Below are positions 7,586 through 17,025 of a stretch of DNA of 56,856 nucleotides, in pieces. The position numbers and the translations under genes were made by a program. Under the pieces are notes generated by a model, which was not told the origin of the DNA, ran no database searches, and worked only from the letters and a program-made list of their open reading frames with translations. Position 1 is the first letter of the stretch; each line of letters starts with the position of its first letter. Source of the DNA: Leptolyngbya sp. BC1307 (GTDB taxonomy: Bacteria > Cyanobacteriota > Cyanobacteriia > Phormidesmidales > Phormidesmidaceae); contig NZ_NRTA01000027.1 in assembly GCF_002286735.1 (NCBI RefSeq), forward strand, positions 1 to 56,856, given 5' to 3'.

Positions 7586-8482
7586 CTAGGTAGCGTCCGC
7601 CTCAGACAGCACCTTGGCCACGTTCTTAGCCCGCTCTTCGGCCTCAGCCATCATTGTTGGCATCTCTTTTAAGATTTCACCCGGATATTTTTCTAGCACC
7701 TGGGTCGAAAGCGCAATCCGGCCCCGCGCATCGTCGATATTTAGCACAACGGCCTTAATCGGATCGCCTACCTTGAACACATCGCCTAGAGAAGACACAT
7801 AGCTTTTGCTGATCTGCTTAATGTGCAGCAGCCCTGAAGCCCCACCAAAATCTACAAACGCGCCAAAGGGTTTCAATGAGGCAATCGTTCCTTCAATCAG
7901 TTCGCCCTTGGTCAGATGGCTCATGGCCGAAGCGCGCGCCGCAATTCGCTCAGAAAGTACCAGCTTATTATCTTCCGGGTTGACTTCTAAGAAAGCCACA
8001 TTCAAAGTTTGGCCCATCAGCGAATCGAGATCCTCTACCCGCTTAGCCATGTGCGATCGGGGAATAAACGCTCGCAGACCGCTGACATCGCCGGTCACTC
8101 CGCCTTTGTTACTGCCCGATATAGTCACCTCGATCACATCGCCATTCTCCTGCCGCTCTTGCAGCCGCTCCCACAGGGCCTTGATTTCCATCTGGCGGAT
8201 AGAAATCACCATCTGACCATTGGCATCTTGATCGCGCACGATTAGAAATTTGCGCTCTGTGCCGATGGGCACCGCTTCTTCTAAGGTGACATCTGACTCT
8301 AGAGAAGCTTCTTTTAGCGGCAAAAAGGCTGCCGACTTACCGCCAATATCGACATAAGCTCCATCCACATCGTGGGTTTCGACAGTACCTGTGACCACGC
8401 TGCCACGATCAAACTGGTAGCTTTGCTGATCTAAGGCTTTTGCAAAATCTTCGGCTGAAAAGGTCAACGGAGAAATCTCCAA
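7586..8482 (-). CDS. rps1B: 30S ribosomal protein S1 homologue, short three-S1-domain form
   Basis: The 298-residue protein has three S1 (OB-fold RNA-binding) repeats: about 25-95 (RGSVVTGTVETHDVDGAYVD), about 110-175 (GDVIEVTISGSNKGGVTGDV) and about 190-260 (KGELIEGTIASLKPFGAFVDF), then a short acidic helical tail. Cyanobacteria carry two short S1 proteins; this looks like the Rps1b/Nbp1 type rather than the longer Rps1a. It binds mRNA on the 30S subunit and probably helps load mRNAs lacking Shine-Dalgarno sequences. The start at 8482 is TTG, with no good ATG nearby. It leads a likely three-gene operon with tab2 and the permease. Confidence 0.88.
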   Translation of the reverse strand: MEISPLTFSAEDFAKALDQQSYQFDRGSVVTGTVETHDVDGAYVDIGGKSAAFLPLKEASLESDVTLEEAVPIGTERKFLIVRDQDANGQMVISIRQMEIKALWERLQERQENGDVIEVTISGSNKGGVTGDVSGLRAFIPRSHMAKRVEDLDSLMGQTLNVAFLEVNPEDNKLVLSERIAARASAMSHLTKGELIEGTIASLKPFGAFVDFGGASGLLHIKQISKSYVSSLGDVFKVGDPIKAVVLNIDDARGRIALSTQVLEKYPGEILKEMPTMMAEAEERAKNVAKVLSEADAT

Positions 8483-8728
8483 AGTTCGGAATATAGGTAG
8501 CTTTTCAAATATACGGGTTATTGGCGGGTTTGAACCATTTGAGCGTTTACCTTCACAGCGGAGACACGCCTCTCTGACCGGCAGAAAACTCGACTGAGCT
8601 AATTTTGGAGAAACGAGCCTTAGGCTTTATCAATATCGTCAAGAATTATTGAGCAGACCGCTAAAAAATAAAATCGCTGCCCACGAAGGGCTAAATCCCG
8701 ACTAATCTCTAGGTAGAGACAGCTTGTA

Positions 8729-8819
8729 GCAAAGTGCGGATGCATTCGTACTTTGCGAGTCACTTTGCCTGCTGCACTATTGGGCTCGTAATCGATAAGC
8801 TATATTCCAGCAAAGTGAC
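8729..8819. promoter_or_regulatory. Four GCAAAGT/ACTTTGC sites in the rps1-GntR divergent spacer
   Basis: The 422-nt spacer between the divergent rps1 and GntR genes holds GCAAAGT at 8729-8735, ACTTTGC at 8750-8756, GTCACTTTGC at 8759-8768 and GCAAAGTGAC at 8810-8819. The last two form a perfect 10-bp inverted repeat, and the first two form a 7-bp one. An AT-rich TATATT (about 8827-8832), a possible -10 box of the regulator gene, follows the last copy. I infer an operator for the adjacent regulator. Nothing else stands out in the spacer. Confidence 0.45.
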
Positions 8820-8904
8820 CAACGCTATATATTAAAGTTCCGTCGGGCTCATGCTGAGCGCCGGGGTCAGTCTATACTATTTGCCGCACGGGGAGCGCGT
8901 TACA

Positions 8905-9888
8905 GTGGTTCAGTTCCATATTCAAACCGACAGCGAGATACCGGCATCGACTCAGCTATATGACCAGATTTGGTTTGCGATCGCCTCTCGTCAATATCCG
9001 CCCGGATACCGCCTGCCCAGCACCCGGCAGCTCGCCATGCAAACGGGCCTTCACCGCAACACCATCAGTAAGGTATACCGCCAGCTAGAAGATGCGGGCG
9101 TGGTCGCAGCGATGCCCGGCTCTGGCATTTACGTTCGAGCTGAAGGTACTACAGAGATTATTAAGCCCGGTTCACCGCTGCTCGATAAGTTTCCTAAAGC
9201 TCAGGAGCTAGTCGAAAACAGTCTAGACGAGCTGTTGCGTCAGGGCTGCTCTCTGCATCAGTCGCGCGAGCTATTCATGGCTGAGGTCGATTGGCGACTG
9301 CGCTGTAGTGCCCGGGTGCTGGTCACTATTAAAAAGGAAGACGGTGCAGGCGAATTAATGGTGCGTGAACTGGAGCAGGCGCTGAAGATTCCCGTGCAGC
9401 TAGTTCCGCTTGAAGAACTGGAGCAGGTGCTTTCTCAGACGCGCTCAGGCACGGTGGTGACGAGCCGGTACTACATTAATGAAGCGGAGGCGATCGCCGC
9501 CCCCAAATCCGTCCGCGTTATCCCCATCGACATTTACGACTACGCCAAAGAGCGCGAGCTGCTCAAAGAACTGCCCAAAGATACCTGCCTGGGCCTAGTC
9601 AGCCTCAGCAGCGGCATTATCCGCATTGCCGAAGTGCTCTCCTATAGCCTGCGCGGTGATGACATTCTGGTGATGACCGCCCAAACGGAAGACACGCAAA
9701 AGCTGTCTGCCGTTGTCCGCAGCGCTCAGACCATCGTGGCACTGGACACTGCCAGCTATCCGGCCATCAAAGAAGCCCTGCTTGCCGCTCGCAACGACAT
9801 CATCCGTCCCCCCGAAATCATTCGCTGTGAAAACTACATCGGCGAAAAATCGATTGGTCGTCTCAAACGCGAATTAGGATTGGATTAA
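8905..9888 (+). CDS. GntR family transcriptional regulator
   Basis: The first 75 residues form a GntR winged helix: TQLYDQIWFAIASRQYPPGY, LPSTRQLAMQTGLHRNTISK, YRQLEDAGVVAAMPGSGIYV. The C-terminal part of about 240 residues does not resemble an aminotransferase or a clear UTRA domain; it follows a cyanobacteria-specific pattern and may bind a ligand. I choose the GTG at 8905 (327 residues) because GGGAG lies about 10 nt upstream and family homology starts there; the in-frame ATG at 8851 would add 18 unconserved residues. Repeated GCAAAGT sites upstream suggest autoregulation. Its targets are unknown. Confidence 0.88.
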   Translation: MVQFHIQTDSEIPASTQLYDQIWFAIASRQYPPGYRLPSTRQLAMQTGLHRNTISKVYRQLEDAGVVAAMPGSGIYVRAEGTTEIIKPGSPLLDKFPKAQELVENSLDELLRQGCSLHQSRELFMAEVDWRLRCSARVLVTIKKEDGAGELMVRELEQALKIPVQLVPLEELEQVLSQTRSGTVVTSRYYINEAEAIAAPKSVRVIPIDIYDYAKERELLKELPKDTCLGLVSLSSGIIRIAEVLSYSLRGDDILVMTAQTEDTQKLSAVVRSAQTIVALDTASYPAIKEALLAARNDIIRPPEIIRCENYIGEKSIGRLKRELGLD

Positions 9889-9909
9889 GCTAAAGCTTTT
9901 AGTGTCTTT

Positions 9910-10163
9910 ATGGTTCAAGCGCCCACTCAGTCCTTAACGCTGACAGAGTTTCTGGTTCTGCCAGAGACTAAACCTGCTAGTGAATTCAGGCATGGGCGAA
10001 TCACACCAAATCTATGCCTCAAGGCCAGCACAGCACGATTCAGGGCGCATTGACGACCCAGATAAACGCTGTTACACAGCCCTCGAAAGTTGCCTGGGCA
10101 TTTCCCGAACTTCGCTGTACATTCGGTGGGCGCTCTATCGTGCCGGATATTGCTATTTTTTGA
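9910..10163 (+). pseudogene. Frameshifted, truncated Uma2 family pseudogene
   Basis: The ATG at 9910 opens MVQAPTQSLTLTEFLVLPET then KPASEF, close to the start of the Uma2 gene at 207-770. After a frameshift between about 9990 and 10008, homology continues in another frame (KSMPQGQHSTIQGALTTQIN, then AFPELRCTFGGRSIVPDIAIF) to a TGA at 10161-10163. The catalytic second half is missing. This is therefore a dead paralogue of the first gene, reduced to its first half. Confidence 0.85.
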
Positions 10164-10222
10164 TTGGCTAAAAGTAAACTAAAAGCCCAGAGCTATCAAG
10201 CCGCTCAATTTTAAGGAACGTT

Positions 10223-10714
10223 ATGGATAGCGAGCAAAACGAGGGGAAACCGCTCGGCTTTTACTTAAGTTTGAACTACCCCGTGACGCTCTATCCAGAA
10301 GCCGACGGCGATTTTACGGTTGCGGTCATGGATCTACCTGGATGTGTCAGTCAGGGTAAAACCATAGAGGAAGCCTTCAAAGAAATTAAAGTCGCCCAAG
10401 ATTGCTGGCTCGAAACTGCCTACGAGCACGGTGATCTCATTCCCCTACCCTCTACCAAAGCGGCCCACAGCGGTAAAGCGCTAATCAACATGCCGCCGTC
10501 GCTACACCGCAGGCTAGCCGATAGCGCCAGACGCGAAGGCGTTAGCTTAAATCAGTACATTGTGACGCTGCTAAGCGAGCAAAATGCGTTCAGGGAGATA
10601 GACGCTATTCGAGACAAGTTAGACGAAATCCAACAGCAGCTCACCCGCAGAGATTACCTGAAAGAAAAAACGGTGCAGCCCAAAATCACCAGAGATCTCA
10701 GGTTGAACGACTGA
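10223..10714 (+). CDS. HicB-type antitoxin with ribbon-helix-helix domain, no HicA partner
   Basis: Residues about 15-70 form a HicB partial RNase H-like fold (VTLYPEADGDFTVAVMDLPG, then SQGKTIEEAFKEIK). Residues about 90-120 form a HicB-type RHH/Arc DNA-binding segment (MPPSLHRRLADSARREGVSL, NQYIVTLLSEQ). A coiled-coil-like tail follows. At 163 residues it is longer than minimal HicB. No HicA mRNA interferase (a small basic protein of 60-80 residues) is visible on either side: upstream is the Uma2 pseudogene and downstream an opposite-strand hydrolase. It may be an orphan regulator or a remnant of a toxin-antitoxin pair. Confidence 0.87.
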   Translation: MDSEQNEGKPLGFYLSLNYPVTLYPEADGDFTVAVMDLPGCVSQGKTIEEAFKEIKVAQDCWLETAYEHGDLIPLPSTKAAHSGKALINMPPSLHRRLADSARREGVSLNQYIVTLLSEQNAFREIDAIRDKLDEIQQQLTRRDYLKEKTVQPKITRDLRLND

Positions 10715-10726
10715 GGACTCTAACCG

Positions 10727-11614
10727 TCAGACCGCAGGGAATTGCTCAGAGTTAAGAAATGAGCGAATAATCTGCAAATAGCTTTCGGCATCTTCCAGCA
10801 TGGGAAAGTGCGCGGTGTCAGGCATTAGGGCGTACTGCATTTGCTCACTCATATCAGCGGCAGCGCGGCCTAGCTTGGCCGGTGTAATTTTGTCATATTC
10901 GCCAGAGACCATCAGGGTCGGCACTTTTAGCGACGCGAACGCAGCTGGCATCACTTCAGTCGCATGTTTGCTCACAGCGGCCTTTAGCGTGCCGATAGAG
11001 GTTAGCGCATCGGCCATCAAAAAGTCGTTGAGAAAAGCTTTTTTCTCAGAGAGTGGGATTGATCCCTTCAGGAATCGCGACATAAACATCTGAGGAGCAA
11101 GCGGCACCTGGCCGAGCCATTTAGGGCGAACGGCGACGACGTATCCACCGAAGAAATAAAAGGCTTCGAAGGCCCACTTTTGGTAAGGGAAGCTGCCGTT
11201 ACAGGTCAAGATCGCCTTTTTCACCCGCTCTGGGTAGCGGTCTAAAAAATACAGCGCTGCCGTACCGCCTAGAGAATGGGCGTTAATATACACCGGCTGC
11301 TTGAGGTTGAGCGCGTCTAGCAAACCCAGCAAGTCGTCAGCGAAGCTTTCTAGGGAGCCCAATGATGGGTCGCTAGCCATTTTTTCGGGTGGGGCGGGGT
11401 GCGATCGCCCAAACCCCCGCATGTCATAAAGCAAGCAGTCATACTCAGCTTTAATTGCTTCAGCCGTTGATTCCCAATAGCGCGCCGAGCCCGCCCAGCC
11501 ATGTACAAAAACCATTACTGGCTTGGCATCGGCCTTTCCTTGATCACCCGGATCCTCCTGACTAGAGATCCATTCGTAATAATGATCAACGCCGTTGACG
11601 CTAACGTAGGGCAT
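10727..11614 (-). CDS. Alpha/beta hydrolase
   Basis: This 295-residue protein has the alpha/beta hydrolase fold: oxyanion-hole motif VFVHGWAGSARYWE, nucleophile elbow AHSLGG (Ser), an acidic residue in SGEYDKITPA and the catalytic His in DTAHFPMLE. The cap region (about 150-210) is aromatic and variable. It may be an esterase, lactonase or haloperoxidase-like enzyme; the substrate cannot be read from the sequence. It starts 29 nt after clpX ends on the same strand and could be the last gene of the tig-clpP-clpX unit. Confidence 0.85.
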   Translation of the reverse strand: MPYVSVNGVDHYYEWISSQEDPGDQGKADAKPVMVFVHGWAGSARYWESTAEAIKAEYDCLLYDMRGFGRSHPAPPEKMASDPSLGSLESFADDLLGLLDALNLKQPVYINAHSLGGTAALYFLDRYPERVKKAILTCNGSFPYQKWAFEAFYFFGGYVVAVRPKWLGQVPLAPQMFMSRFLKGSIPLSEKKAFLNDFLMADALTSIGTLKAAVSKHATEVMPAAFASLKVPTLMVSGEYDKITPAKLGRAAADMSEQMQYALMPDTAHFPMLEDAESYLQIIRSFLNSEQFPAV

Positions 11615-11643
11615 CGTAAATTATCCAGCGGACTTTTAAAAAA

Positions 11644-12978
11644 TCAGGCAGATTCAGGCTTAGGTAGCGAAGAGGGGTGCAGCAGCAGATCAGCGGTCGA
11701 GCGATTTTCGACCATCTCGCGAGTGATCATACAGTGAGTGACATCCTCTCGGGAGGGCAGTTCATACATCACATCCAGCATGATTTCTTCGATGATGCTA
11801 CGCAGCGCCCTTGCGCCAGTTTTGCGTTTGAAGGCTTCTTTGGCGATCGCCCGAATCGCATCCGGCTTAAACTCCAGATCGACATTATCCATCCGCATCA
11901 GCTTCTTAAACTGCTTCACCAGAGCATTCTTCGGCTCTGTGAGAATCGTCACCAGCGTCTCTTCATCCAGCGGCTCTACAATCGAAATCGCCGGAATCCT
12001 GCCGATAAATTCAGGAATCATGCCAAATTTAACAATGTCGTCCGGAGCCAAATCCTTAAGCGTCAGAGACGACTTCTTTTCGTTGCTCGCGGTCTGCCCT
12101 GGCTGTACAAAACCCATCGACTTTTTGCCGATCCGCTGCTCTACAATTTTGTCGAGCCCAACAAAGGCCCCGCCGCAGACAAACAAAATATTGCGCGTAT
12201 CAATCTGAATACAGTCCTGATAGGGATGCTTGCGTCCGCCCTGAGGCGGCACATTGGCGACCGTCCCCTCTAGCATCTTTAAAAGCGCCTGCTGTACGCC
12301 CTCTCCCGAAACATCGCGAGTAATCGAAGGGTTCTCACTCTTGCGAGCAATTTTGTCAATTTCATCAATGTAGATAATGCCGCGCTGGGCCTCATCCACA
12401 TCCAAGTCGGCTACTTGCAGCAGTCTTAGCAAAATATTTTCTACATCTTCCCCGACGTAGCCCGCCTCTGTCAGCGTCGTGGCGTCGGCCACCGCAAACG
12501 GCACTTCCAAAATTGCCGCCAGCGTCTGAGCCAGCAGCGTTTTACCGCAGCCGGTCGGGCCGATCAGCAAAATATTTGACTTTTGCAGCTCAATATTATC
12601 TTCATCGCCTTCGATGTCCGACTGCACAAAGCTCAGGCGCTTGTAGTGGTTATAGACCGCTACTGAGAGCACTTTCTTGGCTTCATCCTGACCAATCACG
12701 TGCTCATCTAGATACTCTTTAATCTCGCGCGGCTTAGGAATTTGGTTAAGGGCAATGGGCGAGGGTGACTTGCGCCGTCGCTCCGGCATCTGCTCGCGAC
12801 GAGGAGCTGGCGCAGCCACAGATGAATTAGAGTCGAACAGCTCCTCATCTAAGATTTCATTGCACAAGTCAACGCATTCATCGCAGACGTAAACGCCTGG
12901 TCCGGCAATTAGCTTGCGCACCTGCTCCTGCGACTTACCGCAAAAGGAGCACTTTAAATGGGAGTCGTACTTAGACAT
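11644..12978 (-). CDS. clpX: ATP-dependent Clp protease ATP-binding subunit ClpX
   Basis: This AAA+ unfoldase delivers substrates to ClpP. The 444-residue protein has the N-terminal zinc-binding domain (CSFCGKSQ and CDECVDLC), Walker A GPTGCGKT, Walker [12 protein letters not shown], the pore loop GYVGED and sensor regions FIGRIPA and [11 protein letters not shown] Pro/Arg-rich linker follows the zinc finger. The start ATG at 12978 lies 5 nt after the stop of clpP, so the two are co-translated. This matches the known clpP2-clpX operon of cyanobacteria. Confidence 0.97.
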   Translation of the reverse strand: MSKYDSHLKCSFCGKSQEQVRKLIAGPGVYVCDECVDLCNEILDEELFDSNSSVAAPAPRREQMPERRRKSPSPIALNQIPKPREIKEYLDEHVIGQDEAKKVLSVAVYNHYKRLSFVQSDIEGDEDNIELQKSNILLIGPTGCGKTLLAQTLAAILEVPFAVADATTLTEAGYVGEDVENILLRLLQVADLDVDEAQRGIIYIDEIDKIARKSENPSITRDVSGEGVQQALLKMLEGTVANVPPQGGRKHPYQDCIQIDTRNILFVCGGAFVGLDKIVEQRIGKKSMGFVQPGQTASNEKKSSLTLKDLAPDDIVKFGMIPEFIGRIPAISIVEPLDEETLVTILTEPKNALVKQFKKLMRMDNVDLEFKPDAIRAIAKEAFKRKTGARALRSIIEEIMLDVMYELPSREDVTHCMITREMVENRSTADLLLHPSSLPKPESA

Positions 12979-12983
12979 AACCG

Positions 12984-13721
12984 TTAACCTACCGCAGTCA
13001 GCTTAGTGTCAGAGAGCATCTGTCTGGTGACGACCTGATCAATCAGACCATAGGTCTTTGCTTCTTCTGCAGACATGAAGAAATCTCGTTCAGTATCCGC
13101 TTCAATCCGAGCAATATCTTGACCGGTGTGGTTAGCGAGCATTTCGTTCAAGCGCTTCTTCAGGTAAAGAATTTCCCGCGCCTGAATTTCGATATCGGCA
13201 GACTGGCCCTGCGCGCCACCAGATGGCTGGTGAATCATAATCCGGGAGCTGGGCAAAGACATCCGCTTACCCTTGGCCCCGCCCGAAAGCAGAAATGCGC
13301 CCATACTAGCGGCTAGCCCAAAGCAGATAGTGACCACATCCGGACGAATCTGCTGCATGGTGTCATAGATAGCCATCCCTGCTGTAATCGAGCCGCCCGG
13401 GGAGTTGATATAAAGCTGTACGTCTTTTTCGGGGTCTTCAGCGTCTAGGTAGAGTAGCTGAGCCACGATAGAATCTGCCACCTCGTCCATAACGGGCGTC
13501 CCCAAAAAGACAATGCGCTCCCGCAACAGCCGCGAATAGATGTCAAAAGCCCGTTCGCCTCGCCCGGACTGCTCAAGCACCATGGGCACTACATTCGCGG
13601 GTGCTGTGTTCGTCGGGATGTTGATCGGGCGATCGCTCCCCTGAAGGTGCGCCTGCTGACCGTATCCCCAAGAGGGCATAACAGGGCTCAATGGCTCATG
13701 TTTGCGATTCGGTGTATCCAT
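12984..13721 (-). CDS. clpP2: ATP-dependent Clp protease proteolytic subunit ClpP
   Basis: This serine peptidase forms the ClpXP chamber. The catalytic triad is visible: Ser in [10 protein letters not shown], His in [12 protein letters not shown] and Asp in [11 protein letters not shown] choose the ATG at 13721 (245 residues), giving [10 protein letters not shown]. The longer frame would need a TTG at 13769 and adds a poor leader. Even so, about 45 residues precede the conserved core, longer than usual for ClpP. Position between tig and clpX marks it as the ClpP2-type subunit that partners ClpX. Confidence 0.94.
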   Translation of the reverse strand: MDTPNRKHEPLSPVMPSWGYGQQAHLQGSDRPINIPTNTAPANVVPMVLEQSGRGERAFDIYSRLLRERIVFLGTPVMDEVADSIVAQLLYLDAEDPEKDVQLYINSPGGSITAGMAIYDTMQQIRPDVVTICFGLAASMGAFLLSGGAKGKRMSLPSSRIMIHQPSGGAQGQSADIEIQAREILYLKKRLNEMLANHTGQDIARIEADTERDFFMSAEEAKTYGLIDQVVTRQMLSDTKLTAVG

Positions 13722-13908
13722 AAAACTGAAGCAGCTGCCTATATACGTGCTTAATGTACCGCATCTCAACCCAAGTAAAGTAAAAGACGCGATACCAATG
13801 TAGCGAAGTCACCCCGCTTTCGACATTTCTCCAAGCCTTTCTACTCAGTCTATAGATCTGCCGATCCCCAGAGAAGCTTGCTCGTAGCCAGTGAAGGCTG
13901 GGCAAAGC

Positions 13909-15357
13909 TTACGCCTCGTCTTCGACTTCAACGGCCTCAGCTTCAATTGTTTGAGCCCCGGCACCTTCAGCGTCAACCGCTGTAGCAGCCATATCATCTA
14001 TCTCTGCGTCATCTACAGCTGCTTCCTCATCCGGTTTCAGCGTACCCTCAGGCACCAGCTCAATCGTCGAATTTTCCTTCAGCCAGGCCAGAATCTTTTC
14101 TTTGAGCAAGTCCTCATTGACGACCTCATTGAGCCGGTCAGGATCAACCTGACTGGGATCTTTCACTTCGGCCATCATCTCCTCAGTTCGGGCGACGACT
14201 TCCGCTTCTTCAATGGTAATTTCTTCCAGCTTGGCAATTTCTCCAAGGGCCAGCGTCCGGCGCAGCCGCTCAATCGCTTCGGGGCGGGCATTATTGCGCA
14301 TATTTTCAACGAGATCTTTAGTCAAAAACTTACTCAAGTCAATGCCCTGACGGCTCAGCTGCATTGCCGTCTGAGTCACAATAAAATCGACCTCGCGCTT
14401 CACCAAAGTATCTGGGATTTCGGCCTCTACGTGCTGCACCAGTTCATCCAAGAGGGCCTTTTCGATATTGGCATCGGTCGCATCGGTCGCCTCCTGCTGA
14501 TAGCGCTCTTCTAGCGACTGACGCAGCGCTTCGAGGGTCTCAAACTCGCTGACTTCTTCTGCAAAGTCATCGTCTACCTCGGGCAGCTCCTTTTCTTTGA
14601 GTTCTTTGAGCGTGATTGTAAACGTGGAGGGTTTGCCCGCTAGCTCGGCTTGAGGGTAATCTTCAGGGAAGCTGACCTCAACATCTTTGACCGCTTCTAG
14701 TTCCATCCCCACTATCCCTTCGACAAATCCAGGGATAAAGCGGCCTTCTTTGATTTCCACTTGAAAGTCTTCGGCGCTGCCGCCTTCAAATTCTTCTAGC
14801 TCGCCTGCTTCATTTTCGGCCTTACCGACAAAGTCAACGACGGCCACATCGCCGGCCTGAGCAGGTCTATCTTCTACAGGAACCAGCGTCGCCAGGTTCT
14901 CGCGATAGCCTTCGAGGGTTTCATCTACGCGGCCAGCCTCAGCCTTGATTTCTTCAGCGGTGACGGCCAGTCCTTTATATGCTTCGAGCGTGACTCGGGG
15001 CGGCACGTCTACCGAGGCAGAGATGGTCAGGGGTTCGCCGGGTGTATAGTCTCCGAGCAGCTTTTCAAAGTCCGAGCGCAGCTGATAGTTGCCGAGAGCG
15101 TCGATTTCCTCTTGCTTGATAGCCTGCTCAATGACTTTTTGCAGCATGTCTTCTAAAGCGGCGGCTTTTAGCTGAACCGTGCCGATACGCTGGATTAGAA
15201 TCTGGCGAGGCACTTTGCCTTTGCGGAACCCAGGAATATTTGCCGACTTCATGTAGTCCCGCAGTACTTTTTCGTAGCTCTGCTTTGACAGCTCTGAGGG
15301 AACCTCTATCTCAAGTCCGACCTGGCTATCGGGCAATTTTTCCTGGGTAACTTTCAT
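13909..15357 (-). CDS. tig: Trigger factor, ribosome-associated chaperone and prolyl isomerase
   Basis: The protein starts MKVTQEKLPDSQVGLEIEVP at the ATG at 15357 (482 residues). The ribosome-binding loop GFRKGKVPRQIL lies around residue 45. The FKBP-type PPIase domain (VVDFVGKAENEAGELEEFEG, then FPEDYPQAELAGK) spans about 160-240, followed by the helical arms of the chaperone cradle. A very acidic Ala/Glu-rich tail (from about 445) is typical of cyanobacterial trigger factors. It heads the tig-clpP2-clpX unit, with about 187 nt before clpP2. Confidence 0.97.
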   Translation of the reverse strand: MKVTQEKLPDSQVGLEIEVPSELSKQSYEKVLRDYMKSANIPGFRKGKVPRQILIQRIGTVQLKAAALEDMLQKVIEQAIKQEEIDALGNYQLRSDFEKLLGDYTPGEPLTISASVDVPPRVTLEAYKGLAVTAEEIKAEAGRVDETLEGYRENLATLVPVEDRPAQAGDVAVVDFVGKAENEAGELEEFEGGSAEDFQVEIKEGRFIPGFVEGIVGMELEAVKDVEVSFPEDYPQAELAGKPSTFTITLKELKEKELPEVDDDFAEEVSEFETLEALRQSLEERYQQEATDATDANIEKALLDELVQHVEAEIPDTLVKREVDFIVTQTAMQLSRQGIDLSKFLTKDLVENMRNNARPEAIERLRRTLALGEIAKLEEITIEEAEVVARTEEMMAEVKDPSQVDPDRLNEVVNEDLLKEKILAWLKENSTIELVPEGTLKPDEEAAVDDAEIDDMAATAVDAEGAGAQTIEAEAVEVEDEA

Positions 15358-15932
15358 TGACAAATACTGGGGTTGGATATTAATTAAGACTGGTGGGCCT
15401 AGCGCGATCGCTCTAACATCAATAAGCCTTTAGTTGCAAGCTTTTGGTCTATGCGCTGCTAGACGGAACCACCTTGAGAATCATGCTGCCCATCCAAAGA
15501 ACAGGCGGGTCATTCATCGCAGTTAGACATCATACACCCGATTATATGGGTTGCAGCCAAACTTCAATCATATTCGGCCGTGACTGACAGCCCTCATAGG
15601 CATTGATTGGGCATTGTTCCTACGCCTAATCAAACCTACGGATGCAGCAAACGACAATAGTACGGACGGCTCAAAACGCTGTTTCACTTAGGGTATAGTG
15701 GTTATGCAGCAGCGATCGCCTCTGCTTAGCACTGAGCCAACTCTGGTGAGCTACAGGGAGTTTAAGACGCTTAGCATTCAAAGGCAGCTAGACATATTGA
15801 TATAGAGTAGGTCGCAAGACGTGATCTAGCCGTCTCCATTTTTTTGTTCACTTCAGATTTTCGATTTCACATCAGCATTTCAAAGCTTTCAGCTCAGCTC
15901 TAGAGACCATAGTTTTCCAGGAGGATATCTGC
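15358..15932. other. Divergent tig-asd spacer, no gene seen
   Basis: This 575-nt stretch separates the divergent tig and asd transcription units. I see no coding frame with family character and no RNA gene. It must hold promoters for both directions. A TATAGT at 15694-15699 is a possible -10 for asd but lacks a good -35. An AGGAGG ribosome-binding site at 15919-15924 serves asd. Confidence 0.5.
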
Positions 15933-16973
15933 TTGCCCGACTCTTATAACGTTGCCATCATGGGTGCCACTGGCGCAGTGGGCACCGAATTAGTTCAGCT
16001 ACTCGAAGCGCGTGACTTTCCGATTAAGTCTTTGAAGCTGCTGGCTTCGCCGCGCTCGGCGGGTACTCAGCTCGAATTTAAAGGAGAGGCGATCGCCGTC
16101 GAAGCCGTCAGCGCCGATGCCTTTAAGGGTGTAGATATCGTGCTGGCTTCTGCCGGAGGGTCTACTTCTAAGCAGTGGGCCCAGGCCATCGTCGAGGCGG
16201 GGGCGCTGATGATAGACAACTCCAGCGCCTTTAGAATGCAGCCATCCGTTCCGCTGGTTGTGCCTGAGGTCAACCCTGACGCCGCCGCTGCCCACCGGGG
16301 AATTATTGCTAATCCCAACTGCACGACCATTTTGATGAGCGTAGCGCTGTGGCCGCTGCATCAAATCCGGCCAATTCGCCGGGTCGTCGTTGCCACCTAC
16401 CAGTCGGCAAGCGGGGCAGGCGCGCGGGCGATGGCCGAAGTCGAGCAGCAGGCCCGGGCTATCTTAGCCGGCGAAACACCGCCGACAGAAAGCTTCCCTT
16501 ACCCTTTGGCTTTTAATCTGTTTCCGCACAATACGCCGATCAATGAGCAAGGCTACTGCGAGGAAGAGATGAAAATGATTAACGAAACGCGCAAGATCTT
16601 TGATGAGCCTGGCTTAAGCATATCGGCGACCTGCATTCGGGTGCCGGTTTTACGCGCCCATTCAGAGGCCATTAATCTAGAGTTTGAGCAGCCATTTCCA
16701 GCCGCTGAGGCCAGAACCGCGATTCAGCAAGCTGCAGGGGTCAAGCTAGTAGAAGACTGGCAGGCTAACTATTTTCCGATGCCTATTGATGCCACTGGCC
16801 AAGACGATGTGCTAGTCGGTCGCATCCGTCAGGATCTGTCTCATCCCAATGGCCTGGAGCTGTGGCTTAGCGGCGATCAGATCCGCAAAGGCGCAGCCCT
16901 CAACGCCGTTCAAATTGCAGAATTAGTCGTGGCCAAGCAATGGCTCAAATCACCCGCAGCGATCGCCCGATGA
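15933..16973 (+). CDS. asd: Aspartate-semialdehyde dehydrogenase
   Basis: This enzyme reduces beta-aspartyl phosphate with NADPH, the branch step to lysine, threonine, methionine and diaminopimelate. The start is TTG at 15933, supported by AGGAGG eight bases upstream. The NADP-binding motif is NVAIMGATGAVGTEL. The active-site Cys is in ANPNCTTIL, with further active-site blocks YQSASGAGARAM and RVPVLRAHSE. Length of 346 residues is normal. dapA follows 52 nt downstream, so the two consecutive lysine-pathway genes form an operon. Confidence 0.97.
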   Translation: MPDSYNVAIMGATGAVGTELVQLLEARDFPIKSLKLLASPRSAGTQLEFKGEAIAVEAVSADAFKGVDIVLASAGGSTSKQWAQAIVEAGALMIDNSSAFRMQPSVPLVVPEVNPDAAAAHRGIIANPNCTTILMSVALWPLHQIRPIRRVVVATYQSASGAGARAMAEVEQQARAILAGETPPTESFPYPLAFNLFPHNTPINEQGYCEEEMKMINETRKIFDEPGLSISATCIRVPVLRAHSEAINLEFEQPFPAAEARTAIQQAAGVKLVEDWQANYFPMPIDATGQDDVLVGRIRQDLSHPNGLELWLSGDQIRKGAALNAVQIAELVVAKQWLKSPAAIAR

Positions 16974-17025
16974 TCAAAACCCAAATAACCAGAGGCCAAA
17001 TAAGCCAAATCACTAGAGGCAGGCA

